In this document: positions 24,660-33,509 of the stretch, piece by piece
How the letters are laid out: each line of letters begins with the position of its first letter
Position numbering within the stretch: the stretch's first letter is position 1
Assembly: GCF_023554995.1 (NCBI RefSeq)
Contig: NZ_JAMJPK010000005.1
Span: 62,001 to 126,000, forward strand
Direction: 5' to 3'
Origin: Halomonas gemina
GTDB lineage: Bacteria; Pseudomonadota; Gammaproteobacteria; Pseudomonadales; Halomonadaceae
DNA: 64,000 nt
Translations under genes and position numbers: made by a program
Notes under the pieces: generated by a model
Databases searched by the model: none
Seen by the model: the letters and a program-made list of their open reading frames with translations, nothing else
What the model was told of the DNA's origin: nothing

Positions 24660-25748
24660 CTACTCGAAGAGATCGCCCTGGGCGCGGGGTGGACGGAAGG
24701 CCGAGGTATCCAGTGGCTGGCTCGCCATGGCCGCTGGATCATTCAAACCAACGCGGCGGCAGGCCTTGTGGAAGCGCTGCTCCAGGAGTTCCGCAAACAC
24801 CCCCTCGCCCCGCATGCGCGTGCCGAATCGCGGGTCGTAGTCGGCGCCGCCGCGGCACTGGCGGATCAGGCTCATCACCTTGCCGGCCCGTTCGGGGTAG
24901 TGCTCGACTAACCACGCCTCGAACAGCGGGGCGACCTCCCGGGGCAGGCGCAGCAGCATCCAGCCGGCTGTAGTGGCTCCGGCGTCGGCGGCGGCCTTGA
25001 GCAGGCGCTCGAGCTCATGGTCGGTCAGCCCCGGAATCACCGGCGAGACCAGGGCACCCACCGGGATACCGGCCTCGGCCAGGGTGCGGATCACTCTCAG
25101 CCTTGCCGACGGGGAGGCGGCCCGCGGCTCCAGGGTGCGCTTCAGCTCGGTATCGAGGCTGGTCAGGCTGACCATTACCCGCACCAGGCGCTGCTTGGCC
25201 AGGGCCCGGAGCAGGTCGAGGTCGCGCAGGATCAGCCCGCCCTTGGTGACCAGGGTCACCGGGTGGCGGCACTCGAGCAACAGTTCCAGGATGGCGCGGG
25301 TGGTGGCGTAGCGGGCCTCCAGGGGCTGGTAGGCATCGGTGTTGCCGGCGAGATTGATGGGCCGGCATTGGTAACCGGGCCGGCACAGCTCGTCCCGCAG
25401 GCGCTCCAGCAGGCCGGTGCGGGCGATCAGCTTCGTCTCGAAGTCGAGCCCCGGGGAGAGGTCCCAGTAGGCGTGGCTCGGCCGGGCGTAGCAGTAGATG
25501 CAGCCATGCTCGCAGCCTCGATAGGGGTTGATCGAGCGGTCAAAGGGCAGGTCGGGAGAGCTGTTCCAGGCCAGGGCGCTGCGGGTGTGCTCCTCGCGCA
25601 CCTCGGTGGCCAGGCTCGTCGGCGCCTCCTCCTGCCACCAGCCGTCGTCGACCGGCTCGCTGGTGGTCGGGGCGAAGCGGTTGTGGGGGGCATAGGTGGC
25701 GCCGCGACCCTTGCGAGCCACCCCATCGCGGTTCGGCTGGTGGACCAT
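24660..25748 (-). CDS. PA0069-family radical SAM protein (SplB-related)
   Basis: 362 aa. The radical SAM cluster motif is CEHGCIYCYARPSHAYWDLSP (C-x3-C-x2-C) at about residues 78-86; the preceding INPYRG and following DFETKLIARTGLLERLRDEL are typical of the spore photoproduct lyase-like PA0069/Rv2578c family. A C-terminal QCRGGADYDPRFGTRMRGEGVFAELL is also family-like. The reaction is unknown; DNA damage-related chemistry is suspected. A LexA box 15 bases before the ATG makes SOS control likely, as reported for PA0069 in Pseudomonas aeruginosa. Confidence 0.88.
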   Translation of the reverse strand: MVHQPNRDGVARKGRGATYAPHNRFAPTTSEPVDDGWWQEEAPTSLATEVREEHTRSALAWNSSPDLPFDRSINPYRGCEHGCIYCYARPSHAYWDLSPGLDFETKLIARTGLLERLRDELCRPGYQCRPINLAGNTDAYQPLEARYATTRAILELLLECRHPVTLVTKGGLILRDLDLLRALAKQRLVRVMVSLTSLDTELKRTLEPRAASPSARLRVIRTLAEAGIPVGALVSPVIPGLTDHELERLLKAAADAGATTAGWMLLRLPREVAPLFEAWLVEHYPERAGKVMSLIRQCRGGADYDPRFGTRMRGEGVFAELLEQRFHKACRRVGLNDPAAMASQPLDTSAFRPPRAQGDLFE

Positions 25749-25762
25749 CGGGGATGCCTTTT

Positions 25763-25782
25763 TACTGTATTTATAATCAGTA
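25763..25782 (-). promoter_or_regulatory. LexA (SOS) box of the radical SAM gene
   Basis: TACTGTATTTATAATCAGTA fits the gammaproteobacterial CTG-N10-CAG LexA consensus with an AT-only spacer and flanking TA/TA symmetry. It ends 15 bases from the ATG at 25748, overlapping the likely promoter, so bound LexA would block transcription. Confidence 0.75.
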
Positions 25783-25889
25783 TAAGTGTGCGACGCGGAT
25801 CTGTCAGCCCATGGCAGGTCGCCTGAGCCAGGTCAAACTGCTGGGCGATGCGCGTTGACGCTTCACCGGGGGGTTGCTAGCTTACGCGC

Positions 25890-26087
25890 ACTCTCAGGTG
25901 CTGGTGGATGCGTCTGCCAGTGAAACGGGAAGTCGGTGATCTCATTCCGACGCTGCCCCCGCAACGGTGATCGAGGAAAGAACGGCCATCACGCCACTGT
26001 GCTGCTGCACGGGAAGGCGGTCGTTCGGAAGGTCGGGCCTGCTTCATGCCCGGCGTTCTCTCGTCAGCCCGGAGACCGGCCCGAGAG
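25890..26087 (+). ncRNA. cobalamin riboswitch
   Basis: The hallmarks appear in order: GGTGCTGGTGGATGCG and CCAGTGAAACGGGAAGTCGGTG, the core CGCTGCCCCCGCAACGGTGA, ACGCCACTG, GGGAAGGCG, and the 3' closing CGTCAGCCCGGAGACC. This is the adenosylcobalamin-sensing RNA, here in the 5' leader of btuB. It should repress the btu operon when B12 is plentiful. The distance of 145 bases to the btuB start leaves room for an expression platform. Confidence 0.93.
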
Positions 26088-26231
26088 TTCATGCCGAGTT
26101 GCGGTGGGCGACCTCGAGGCAGGGCCGGCGCCGCTTTTTTCCGTTCGTCCTTTATCCTCGACCCCTTGCCGCCTCGGCGCACAACACGCCATCACGCCGT
26201 GCGGGTGAGCACGGTGAGCAAGGGACACATC

Positions 26232-28073
26232 ATGAAAACCAGAAATCACTCTGCCCGGGGCCTGGCCGCCTTTGGCCTCGCCGCGCTTCCGCTGGCCGTC
26301 CACGCCCAGTCGAACACCGCCGCCCCGGCGTCCACCTCCGTCGAGCTCAACCCGATGGTCGTGACCGCTGCCCTGGCGCCCCGCACCGCCGACCAGAGCC
26401 TCTCCTCCGTCACCGTGATCGACGAGGCCGCCCTGCGTCGCCAGGATCCCGTCAGCATCACGGATGTGCTGCGCGGTCAGCCCGGGGTGGATGTCAGCAC
26501 TAATGGCAGCTTTGGCAAGGTCAGTAACGTCTATATCCGCGGTACTTCCAATAATCAAAGCTTACTGTTGATTGATGGCATCCGCTTGCGTTCGGCATCC
26601 CTTGGCGGCGCCTCCTGGCACTACCTCGACCCAAGAATGTTCGAACGTGCCGAAATCGTGCGCGGCCCCCGCGGCAGCCTTTACGGCGCCGATGCGGTGG
26701 GTGGCGTGATCCAACTGTTCACTCCCGAAGGGAAAGAGGGTGATCCTCAACCGAGCATTTCCGTCGGCGGAGGTTCCTTCGAGACTCAACGCTACTCCGC
26801 CAGTCTCTCCGGCGCCGAGGGCGGCACCCGCTACCATTTCGCAGCCAGCCGCTTCGATACCGAGGGCGTGCCGGTGCGTCGCGGTGGTGATGAGAAAAGC
26901 TACGACAACACTTCCGGCTTGGTCAGGCTTTCGCACACCTTAGACGGTGGCGCGGAGGTGGGCATGCTGGCGCTTCGAGCTACCGGGAATACCGAGTTTG
27001 ATGCAGGTGGATTTCCAGCTGATACTGACTATGTCCAGCAGGTGGCTGGGGTCTATGGTGAGCTGCCAATAACAGATACTTGGCTCAGCAGGTTGACACT
27101 GAGCGAGGCACGTGATGAGAGTGTCAACTACGCTTATAATTCAAACTTTAACACCAAGACAGACACAGCGAGGTGGAAAAACACCCTTCATCTCGGCCCT
27201 CACGAGTTGATTCTTGGGGCAGAGCATGTGGAAGACAGTGTAGAAGGAAGTGATACCGGTTTTTTGGGCTCTTATGACGTTGAGAGTCGACATAATACTG
27301 CCGTGTTTGCACAAGGACTATTGGACTTCTCCCCCGTCTCGCTGCAGGCCAGTTTGCGCCACGATGACAACGAGGCTTATGGCGAAGAGGTTACCGGTAG
27401 CCTGGCACTGGGCTACGATTTGAATGCCAACCATACATTACGAGCGAATTATGGTACGGCCTTCAAGGCGCCGACTTTTGATGATCTTTACTATCCAGGA
27501 TTTGGAAATCCTGATTTGGAGGCAGAGACATCTGAAACACTGGAGTTGGGAGTTCGTGGTCAATTTGAGTCGTGGTTTTGGGATGCAGCGGCTTATCAAA
27601 CCGATATAGAAAATCTGATTGCTGGGCAAACTCTGAGAGATAATGTGCCGACCTCACGAATTCGTGGTATCGAGCTTTCCGCAGGCTATAATCTCGACAC
27701 TTGGATAGTTGCAACTGCTTTGACTTATACCAACCCGGAAAACCGCTCTGGGATTTACGAGGGTAACCGCTTGCCGAACCGTGCTACCCAGAGCTTGCGT
27801 GTCGATGTCGATCGTGAACTGGGCGACTGGTCGCTGGGGGCGTCATGGATCGCCCAGAACCAACGTTACAGTGATCCTGACAATCAAGAGCGACTCCCGG
27901 GCTATGGCATCGTCAACCTGCGAGCCGGCTGGGAGTTTGCGCCGATGTGGTCAGCCAGATTGAACGTCGAGAATGTTCTGGACAAGCAGTACGCTACGGC
28001 AAAATTCTTTGACGGCGATGACTACATCAACGCCGGCCGGGCGGCCTTTGTAAGCGTCCACTTTGGCCCGTAG
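26232..28073 (+). CDS. btuB: BtuB, TonB-dependent vitamin B12 outer membrane receptor
   Basis: 613 aa from the ATG at 26232, with a signal peptide (MKTRNHSARGLAAFGLAALPLAVHA). A TonB box (ELNPMVVTA) follows, then the plug domain (VTVIDEAALRRQDPVSITDVLRGQPGVDVS, VYIRGTSNNQSLLLIDGIRL, MFERAEIVRGPRGSLYGADAVGGVIQLFT) and a 22-strand barrel ending in an aromatic residue. It binds B12 outside the cell and passes it to BtuF. Barrel DNA from about 26,900 to 27,900 is clearly less GC-rich than the signal/plug-coding part and the rest of the operon, which suggests exchange of the surface-exposed region. Confidence 0.95.
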   Translation: MKTRNHSARGLAAFGLAALPLAVHAQSNTAAPASTSVELNPMVVTAALAPRTADQSLSSVTVIDEAALRRQDPVSITDVLRGQPGVDVSTNGSFGKVSNVYIRGTSNNQSLLLIDGIRLRSASLGGASWHYLDPRMFERAEIVRGPRGSLYGADAVGGVIQLFTPEGKEGDPQPSISVGGGSFETQRYSASLSGAEGGTRYHFAASRFDTEGVPVRRGGDEKSYDNTSGLVRLSHTLDGGAEVGMLALRATGNTEFDAGGFPADTDYVQQVAGVYGELPITDTWLSRLTLSEARDESVNYAYNSNFNTKTDTARWKNTLHLGPHELILGAEHVEDSVEGSDTGFLGSYDVESRHNTAVFAQGLLDFSPVSLQASLRHDDNEAYGEEVTGSLALGYDLNANHTLRANYGTAFKAPTFDDLYYPGFGNPDLEAETSETLELGVRGQFESWFWDAAAYQTDIENLIAGQTLRDNVPTSRIRGIELSAGYNLDTWIVATALTYTNPENRSGIYEGNRLPNRATQSLRVDVDRELGDWSLGASWIAQNQRYSDPDNQERLPGYGIVNLRAGWEFAPMWSARLNVENVLDKQYATAKFFDGDDYINAGRAAFVSVHFGP

Positions 28074-28083
28074 GGAGCCGCCA

Positions 28084-28980
28084 GTGATTCACCGTCTGTC
28101 GGGCGTGGTCGGGCTCTTGCTCGTGCTGCTGGCCGGCCTTGTCGGGCAGGCCAGCGCCGATGAGGTCTGCGCCATCGACGATACCGGCCGTGAGGTCTGC
28201 CTGGCGGCGCCGGCTGAGCGCATCGTCGCGCTCTCTCCCGGGGCGACCGAGCTGCTCTTCGCGGCCGGGGCAGGGGAGAGGCTGGTGGCGGTGGTGGATC
28301 ACAGCGACTACCCGCCCGAGGCCGGCGAGCTGCCCTCGGTGGGCAGCCATGACCGCCTGGACCTGGAGCGACTGGTGGCCCTGCAGCCCGACCTGGTGAT
28401 CGGCTGGGTCACCGGCAATCCCGCCGAGCAGGTCGAGCGCCTCGAGCGGCTGGGGGTACCCGTGTTCCGCATCGAGCCACGGGAGTTCGAGGGCATCGCG
28501 ACGGCCCTCGAGCGCCTGTCGCGTCTGGCCGGCAGCAAGGCGCAGGGACGCCTGGCCGCCGAGCGCTTTCGCCAGGGCCTTGCCGAACTGTCGGCGCGCC
28601 ATGAAGCTGCCTCACCGGTGCCGGTGTTCTACCAGGTGTGGGATTCGCCACTGATGACCGTCAACGACGAGCACCTGATCGGCAAGGTGGTCACGCTCTG
28701 CGGGGGCGTGAACGTCTTCGGTGGCCTGTCGCGGCTGGTGCCGCGTATCGACGAGGAGGCCCTGCTGGCGGCCGACCCCGAGGTGATCCTCGCCGGAGGG
28801 CGGGGGGAGGAGAATCGCAGTTGGCTGGAAGACTGGCAGCGCTTTCCCGAGCTGACAGCGGTGGCTCGCGATAACCTCTTCTTCGTGCCCCCGTCGCTGC
28901 TCCAGCGGCCCACGCCGCGCCTGCTGGAGGGCAGCCGGCTCCTCTGCGACAGGCTGGAGGTAGCCCGTGGGCGGCGCTAG
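28084..28980 (+). CDS. btuF: BtuF, periplasmic cobalamin-binding protein
   Basis: 298 aa from the GTG at 28084, whose GGGAG site overlaps the btuB stop; an upstream ATG would overlap btuB. Signal peptide at residues ~1-27 (VIHRLSGVVGLLLVLLAGLVGQASA). Type III substrate-binding fold with the family start RIVALSPGATELLFAAGAGERLVAV and PDLVIGWVTGNPAEQVERL. It delivers B12 from BtuB to the BtuCD importer. Its last 14 bases overlap btuC, indicating translational coupling. Confidence 0.92.
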   Translation: MIHRLSGVVGLLLVLLAGLVGQASADEVCAIDDTGREVCLAAPAERIVALSPGATELLFAAGAGERLVAVVDHSDYPPEAGELPSVGSHDRLDLERLVALQPDLVIGWVTGNPAEQVERLERLGVPVFRIEPREFEGIATALERLSRLAGSKAQGRLAAERFRQGLAELSARHEAASPVPVFYQVWDSPLMTVNDEHLIGKVVTLCGGVNVFGGLSRLVPRIDEEALLAADPEVILAGGRGEENRSWLEDWQRFPELTAVARDNLFFVPPSLLQRPTPRLLEGSRLLCDRLEVARGRR

Positions 28981-29977
28981 CCCGCGCGCATCACGGGGGC
29001 ACCTTACCCTGGGCCAGCTGGCGTTGACCCTGGGGGTACTGGCTGCCGCCGCCTTGGCCGCCCTGGGGCTCGCCGTTTCCCTGGGTAGCGTGACCCTGCC
29101 ACTGGGGAAGAGCCTGGCCGCGCTGGGCGGCGGGGGCGACGCCCTGTCACGCACGCTGATCCTGGAGCTGCGCCTGCCACGTGCCTTGGCCGCCTTCGCC
29201 ACCGGCGGCCTGCTGGCGGTGGCCGGCGCCCTGATGCAGGTGCTGCTGCGCAACCCGCTGGCGGACCCCTATGTGCTGGGGCTTTCCGGCGGTGCGGCCG
29301 TGGGTGCCCTGCTGGCGATGCTGGCGGGGCTGGGCAGTGCCCTGGTCTCGGGGTCGGCCTTTGCCGGCGCCCTGACGGCGACCCTGCTGGTGTTCGGCCT
29401 GGCCCACGGTACCGGCAGCTGGACCCCCTCGCGGCTGCTGCTCACCGGCGTGGTCGTCGCCTCCGGCTGGGGGGCGGTGATTACCCTGATCCTGTCGCTC
29501 ACCCCGTCCCGGCAGCTGCCGGGCATGCTCTACTGGCTGATGGGCGACCTGGCCCATGCGCGGGCGCCCGGCGCCGCGCTCGGCCTGCTGGGACTGGTCT
29601 GCCTGCTGGTGGTGCCGCTCGGGCGAAGCCTCAACGTGCTGGCGCGGGGCGGGCTGCAGGCCGCGGCCCTGGGCGTAGCGGTCCGGCGCCTGGAGTGGCT
29701 GGTTTACCTGCTGGCGAGCCTGGTCACCGCCGTCGCCGTGACCACGGCCGGGAGCATCGGCTTCGTGGGGCTGGTGGTGCCGCACCTGCTGCGCCTGGCG
29801 CTGGGCAACGACCAGCGGCTGATCCTGCCCGCTTGTGCCCTGGCCGGCGGCACCCTGCTGGTGCTCGCCGATACCCTGGCGCGGACGGTCATTGCCCCCG
29901 AGCAACTCCCGGTGGGGGTGATCACCGCCCTGCTCGGCGTGCCGACCTTCCTCTACCTGCTGCACCGGAGCCGCTGA
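28967..29977 (+). CDS. btuC: BtuC, cobalamin ABC importer permease (FecCD family)
   Basis: 336 aa, GTG start at 28967 overlapping btuF. About ten membrane helices with the FecCD signatures LELRLPRALAAFATGGLLAVAGALMQVLLRNPLADPYVLGLSGGAA, LTGVVVASGWGAVITL and GSIGFVGLVVPHLLRLALG. It forms the channel for B12 in the inner membrane as a dimer with two BtuD subunits. Its stop shares one base with the btuD start. Confidence 0.93.
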   Translation: MGGASPRASRGHLTLGQLALTLGVLAAAALAALGLAVSLGSVTLPLGKSLAALGGGGDALSRTLILELRLPRALAAFATGGLLAVAGALMQVLLRNPLADPYVLGLSGGAAVGALLAMLAGLGSALVSGSAFAGALTATLLVFGLAHGTGSWTPSRLLLTGVVVASGWGAVITLILSLTPSRQLPGMLYWLMGDLAHARAPGAALGLLGLVCLLVVPLGRSLNVLARGGLQAAALGVAVRRLEWLVYLLASLVTAVAVTTAGSIGFVGLVVPHLLRLALGNDQRLILPACALAGGTLLVLADTLARTVIAPEQLPVGVITALLGVPTFLYLLHRSR

Positions 29978-30744
29978 TGAGTCGCCTGGAGACCCGTGGG
30001 CTGGTCATCGACGTGCCGGGCCGCAACGGCGGCGACCCGCTGGACCTCGCGGTGCTGCCGGGCCAGATCTGGGGAGTGCTGGGACCCAACGGCGCGGGCA
30101 AGACCACCCTGCTGCATACCCTGGCCGGCCTGCGCTCTGCGCGCGCCGGCTCGGTAGAGGTGGATGGCTTGCCATTGACGCGCCTGCGCCGTCGCCGGTT
30201 GGCCCAGTGCCTGGGCCTGGTCTTCCAGGAGCATCACGACGGCTTTCCCGCCACCGTCGAGGAGACCGCCCTGATCGGTCGCCACCCCTGGCTTTCCCCC
30301 TGGCAGATGGAAACCGCCGAGGACCTTGCGCTGGCCCATCGCGCCCTGGCGCGACTCGATTTGGCCGCGCTGGGCGGGCGCCAAGTGTCCACGCTCTCCG
30401 GCGGCGAACGCCAGCGGCTGGCGATCGCCACCCTGCTGGCCCAGGATCCGGGCGTCTGGCTCGCCGACGAGCCCACCAATCATCTGGACCTGCACCACCA
30501 GGTGGCGGTGATGCGGCTGCTGGCCGAGCAGGGAGCCAGGGGCCGTGGCGTGATGATCTGCCTGCATGACCTCAACCTGGCTGCTCGCTGGTGCGATCAC
30601 CTGTTGCTGCTCTATCCGAACGGTGAGACCTGCTGGGGCCCGGCGGAGAGCATGCTGGTACCCGAGGTCCTCGAGCGACTCTATGGCCAGCGGCTGGCCA
30701 GTGCCGAGGTGGAGGGCTCGAGGGTGTTTGTCGCCGTTCCCTGA
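29977..30744 (+). CDS. btuD: BtuD, cobalamin ABC importer ATPase
   Basis: 255 aa. Walker A (GPNGAGKTTLL), Q loop (GLVFQEHHDGFPATVEE), ABC signature (LSGGERQRLAIA), Walker B (VWLADEPTNHLD) and switch histidine (CLHDLNLAARWCDHLL) are all intact. It powers B12 import through BtuC. The gene overlaps btuC by one base and ends the btuBFCD operon; a weak hairpin follows within 30 bases. Confidence 0.93.
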   Translation: MSRLETRGLVIDVPGRNGGDPLDLAVLPGQIWGVLGPNGAGKTTLLHTLAGLRSARAGSVEVDGLPLTRLRRRRLAQCLGLVFQEHHDGFPATVEETALIGRHPWLSPWQMETAEDLALAHRALARLDLAALGGRQVSTLSGGERQRLAIATLLAQDPGVWLADEPTNHLDLHHQVAVMRLLAEQGARGRGVMICLHDLNLAARWCDHLLLLYPNGETCWGPAESMLVPEVLERLYGQRLASAEVEGSRVFVAVP

Positions 30745-30878
30745 GCCTTGCACTTTGGTCGTGCCCGCCGCCGGGCGCTGGCATCTTCGCTGTCCGTTCT
30801 CCTGCCGCCCCGGTGTTGGCCGCAGCTTTATCCACATGGATGCCGTTGACGTAAACGTCGCCAAACCGCCCGGTAAAG

Positions 30879-30960
30879 TGTCGACAACCTTCCAGAACCT
30901 GATGGCCTTAACGCCATTACCGCTGCTGGCAGGCGGTAGTTGAAGGGATGATTGTCGACA
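30879..30960 (+). ncRNA. candidate multi-helix structured leader RNA
   Basis: Four nested perfect helices can be drawn: P1a TGTCGACAA (30879-30887) with TTGTCGACA (30952-30960); P1b CCTTC (30888-30892) with GAAGG (30942-30946), leaving a 5-base bulge; P2 ATGGC / GCCAT (30902-30917); P3 ACCGC / GCGGT (30919-30937). Together they make a three-way junction, the architecture of several small riboswitches. Further hairpins (TTCGA / TCGAA, GTGC / GCAC) lie downstream. It precedes the transporter at 31104 by 144 bases. It matches no riboswitch consensus I know, and the region upstream also holds a DnaA box (30828-30836). Confidence 0.4.
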
Positions 30961-31074
30961 GCGAAGGGTGGCCGTACCGTCCCTCCGTTCGATAGAAGGT
31001 CGAATGTGCTCCCTTGCTGCACCCGCGTAAAACGATCGGGGCCAACAACAACAAACGACGACAAGGACCGCTCA

Positions 31075-31095
31075 TGCCCAATCAGAACCGATGAG
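31075..31095 (+). CDS. six-codon leader ORF upstream of the transporter
   Basis: ATG CCC AAT CAG AAC CGA TGA encodes MPNQNR. An AAGGA site precedes it, and its stop codon overlaps the AGGA site of the GTG-started transporter gene 8 bases further on. Such an arrangement can couple or regulate translation. It may also be chance. Confidence 0.3.
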
Positions 31096-31103
31096 GAACC
31101 GAC

Positions 31104-32519
31104 GTGCTGCTCAAACGCGAATACGGTGAAGAACATCCCTACTGGCCCCTCGGCCCCTTCAAGCTGCGCTTGCCCTTTATCCACTTCCGCTGGGAGATTC
31201 CCGAGACCGTCCAGGCGCTGGTGATGTTTGTCATCGCCATGGGCATGATCCCATTGCTCGAGCAGTACCTGGGGGTACCCTACGAGGTGGCGCTGGCCTT
31301 CGTGGTGGTCTGCGGCATCGGCTTCATCCTGCCACCGCTGCTCGGCGTGCCCTTCATCGCCGGCTGGATCACCCCCGCGATCCCGGTGGTGCTGCTGTTC
31401 CTGAGTGACTTCACGCCCGGCCCCGAGGCGATCCGCGCCATGGTAGCCCTGCAGCTGGTGGTGACGGCCATCTTCCTGTTCATGGCGGTGACCCGGCTGG
31501 GTTCCAAGCTGGTCAACAACATTCCCGACTCGATCAAGGCGGGCATCCTGCTGGGGGCGGGCATCGCGGCGATCAGCGGCGAGATCAGTGCCGGCGGCCG
31601 CCTCTACAACACGCCGATCTCGCTGGGCATCGGTGGCCTGGTGACCCTCTACGTGCTCTTCTCGCTCTCCTTCCGCGACCTCGCCGAGAGGCACCGCTGG
31701 GCACGCAACATCGCTTCATACGGCATGGTGCCGGGCATGCTGGTGACCATGGCCATCGGCTGGGGCGTGGGCGAGTACCCGCTGCCCGAGATCGAGTGGG
31801 GCATGGCGATGCCCGACTTCGCCGGTATCTGGGGCTACCTGCCCTTCGCGGTCGGGCTGCCGGGCGTGGAGCTGCTGCTGGCCGCGATCCCCACGGCGAT
31901 CATCGCCTATATCATCGCCTTCGGTGACATCATCGTCGGCCAGAGCCTGATCAAGCGGGTCGACCACCTGCGGCCCGACGAGAAGATCGAGGTCAATGTC
32001 GATCGTGTCCACCTGATCACCGGCCTGCGCAACCTGATGCACGCCTTCCTTGCCCCCTATCCGGGGCTCGCCGGCCCGCTGTTCACCGGTGCCATGGCGA
32101 CCATCGCCGAGCGCTACCGCTACGGGCGCAAGGCCATGGACACCATCTACTCGGGCGCCTCGGTGTTCTGGATCGTCGGCTTCCTGGCGCTGTTCATGCT
32201 GCCGCTGATCACCCTGTTCCGGCCGGTGCTGCCGATCGCGCTATCGATCACCCTGCTGATCACCGGTTACCTGTGCATCGCCGTGGCGGTGGAGCAGATC
32301 CGCAATGCGACGGCCATGGGCGTGGCCGGCATCATGGGGGTGGTGCTGGCGACCCACGGCGCCGCCTGGGGGCTGGGTGTCGGCCTGGTACTCTACTTCA
32401 TGGTCGAGCACCGCTCACGCCGTGCGCGCGCTGCCGAACCCGAGGAGCCGATCGCGGTGGAAGACGACATGGCGGTGGAGGCAGAGGATGGCCCCGAGCC
32501 GGAGCCTGTCACGCGCTGA
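31104..32519 (+). CDS. multi-pass transporter of NCS2/SulP (UraA-fold) type, substrate unknown
   Basis: 471 aa with a GTG start preceded by AGGA. There are about 12-14 membrane helices after a soluble N terminus (MLLKREYGEEHPYWPLGPFKLRL). The repeats, with IPFIAGW-like VPFIAGWITPAIPVVLLFL, PDSIKAGILLGAGIAAISGEI, GFGD-like IAFGDIIVGQSLIKR and ALAGPLFTGAM-like LAGPLFTGAMATIAERY, resemble the nucleobase/sulfate transporter fold, but family motifs for xanthine or uracil are not exact. The C-terminal 40 residues are acidic (EEPIAVEDDMAVEAEDGPEPE). The gene follows a long leader with hairpins, suggesting RNA-level regulation. Confidence 0.6.
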   Translation: MLLKREYGEEHPYWPLGPFKLRLPFIHFRWEIPETVQALVMFVIAMGMIPLLEQYLGVPYEVALAFVVVCGIGFILPPLLGVPFIAGWITPAIPVVLLFLSDFTPGPEAIRAMVALQLVVTAIFLFMAVTRLGSKLVNNIPDSIKAGILLGAGIAAISGEISAGGRLYNTPISLGIGGLVTLYVLFSLSFRDLAERHRWARNIASYGMVPGMLVTMAIGWGVGEYPLPEIEWGMAMPDFAGIWGYLPFAVGLPGVELLLAAIPTAIIAYIIAFGDIIVGQSLIKRVDHLRPDEKIEVNVDRVHLITGLRNLMHAFLAPYPGLAGPLFTGAMATIAERYRYGRKAMDTIYSGASVFWIVGFLALFMLPLITLFRPVLPIALSITLLITGYLCIAVAVEQIRNATAMGVAGIMGVVLATHGAAWGLGVGLVLYFMVEHRSRRARAAEPEEPIAVEDDMAVEAEDGPEPEPVTR

Positions 32520-32603
32520 TCCTGGGTGCTAGTGCAGCAGTTGATGCGGGCCGCCTCTCGGGGCGGCCCGCAGCGTTGTTGGGGAGGCCGTTGGGGGAGA
32601 GCG

Positions 32604-33359
32604 TCAGGCGTCGGGCAGGTGGCCGTTGAAGCGCGACGGGTCGTCGCTGATCACCGCCGTGACGCCCCATTGCCAGCGCGGGGCGAAGGCGGCGGGGTCG
32701 TTGGCCGTGTAGCAGAGCAGCCGGTAGCCCGCCTCGACGACCTCGCGAACGCGCGCCTGCTTGAGGCGCCGCCAGTCGGCATGCACGCTGAAGGCCTGCA
32801 CCGGCTCGCAATGCCGGCGCCAGTCCCGGCCGATCGCCTCGAAGAGCACGCCCAGTGCCAGTGATTCGGGCCCGGCCAGGGCGCGTGCCTGGGCCAGGGC
32901 GGTGTCGTTGAAGGAGGAGACCAGGCAGCGCGTCGGCGGCAGCGCCTCCATCACCGGGGGCAGGACGGCCTTCACCAGGGCCAGCGGGTCGCGGCCGCGA
33001 TTCACCTTGAGCTCCAGGTTCACCCCCATCTCCAGCTCGTCGAGCAGGGCCAGCATCTCCCCGAGGGTGGCGATGCGCTCGCCCAGGAAGGCGTCGCCGA
33101 ACCAGCTGCCCGCATCGAGCCGGCGGGCAGCGGCCAGGTTCAGGTCGGTCAGTCGCCCGCGGCCATCGGAGCAGCGCCGGATATTGGCGTCGTGCCAGAT
33201 CACTGGGGTGCCGTCGCCGAGCAGCTGCACGTCCAGCTCCACCCAGCCGATGCCTGCGGCGTGGGCGGCGCGCACGGCGGAGAGGGTATTCTCCGGGGCA
33301 TGCGCGGAGAGGCCGCGGTGGGCAATCAGGCGGGGCAGGGGGAGGTCGGGGTGGGGCAT
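32604..33359 (-). CDS. ugpQ: glycerophosphodiester phosphodiesterase
   Basis: 251 aa, no signal peptide, so cytoplasmic like UgpQ rather than GlpQ. Active-site residues: IAHRGLSAHAPENTLSA (H-R and E-N-T), ELDVQLLGDGTPVIWHD (E-x-D and the second H), and ELKVNRGRDP (E-x-K). It releases glycerol 3-phosphate from lipid head-group diesters. It is not in an ugp or glp operon here and is transcribed alone, convergent with the transporter gene. Confidence 0.92.
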   Translation of the reverse strand: MPHPDLPLPRLIAHRGLSAHAPENTLSAVRAAHAAGIGWVELDVQLLGDGTPVIWHDANIRRCSDGRGRLTDLNLAAARRLDAGSWFGDAFLGERIATLGEMLALLDELEMGVNLELKVNRGRDPLALVKAVLPPVMEALPPTRCLVSSFNDTALAQARALAGPESLALGVLFEAIGRDWRRHCEPVQAFSVHADWRRLKQARVREVVEAGYRLLCYTANDPAAFAPRWQWGVTAVISDDPSRFNGHLPDA

Positions 33360-33509
33360 GCACAGTCGTCCTGGTCAGCGAGGCGCCGTCCACTGGCGGC
33401 GAGGAAGCGCTCTACAGCGTATCGTCATCCGCCATGACGTGGATATGGTAGGCTGCGCGATTTCGCGCCCTGGTGATGGTGCCGGACCCGACGAGACGAG
33501 GAGAGTGAG

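Noticed and set aside
30879-30960. Purine riboswitch
   Set aside because: A three-way junction can be drawn but the conserved purine-riboswitch bases are missing.
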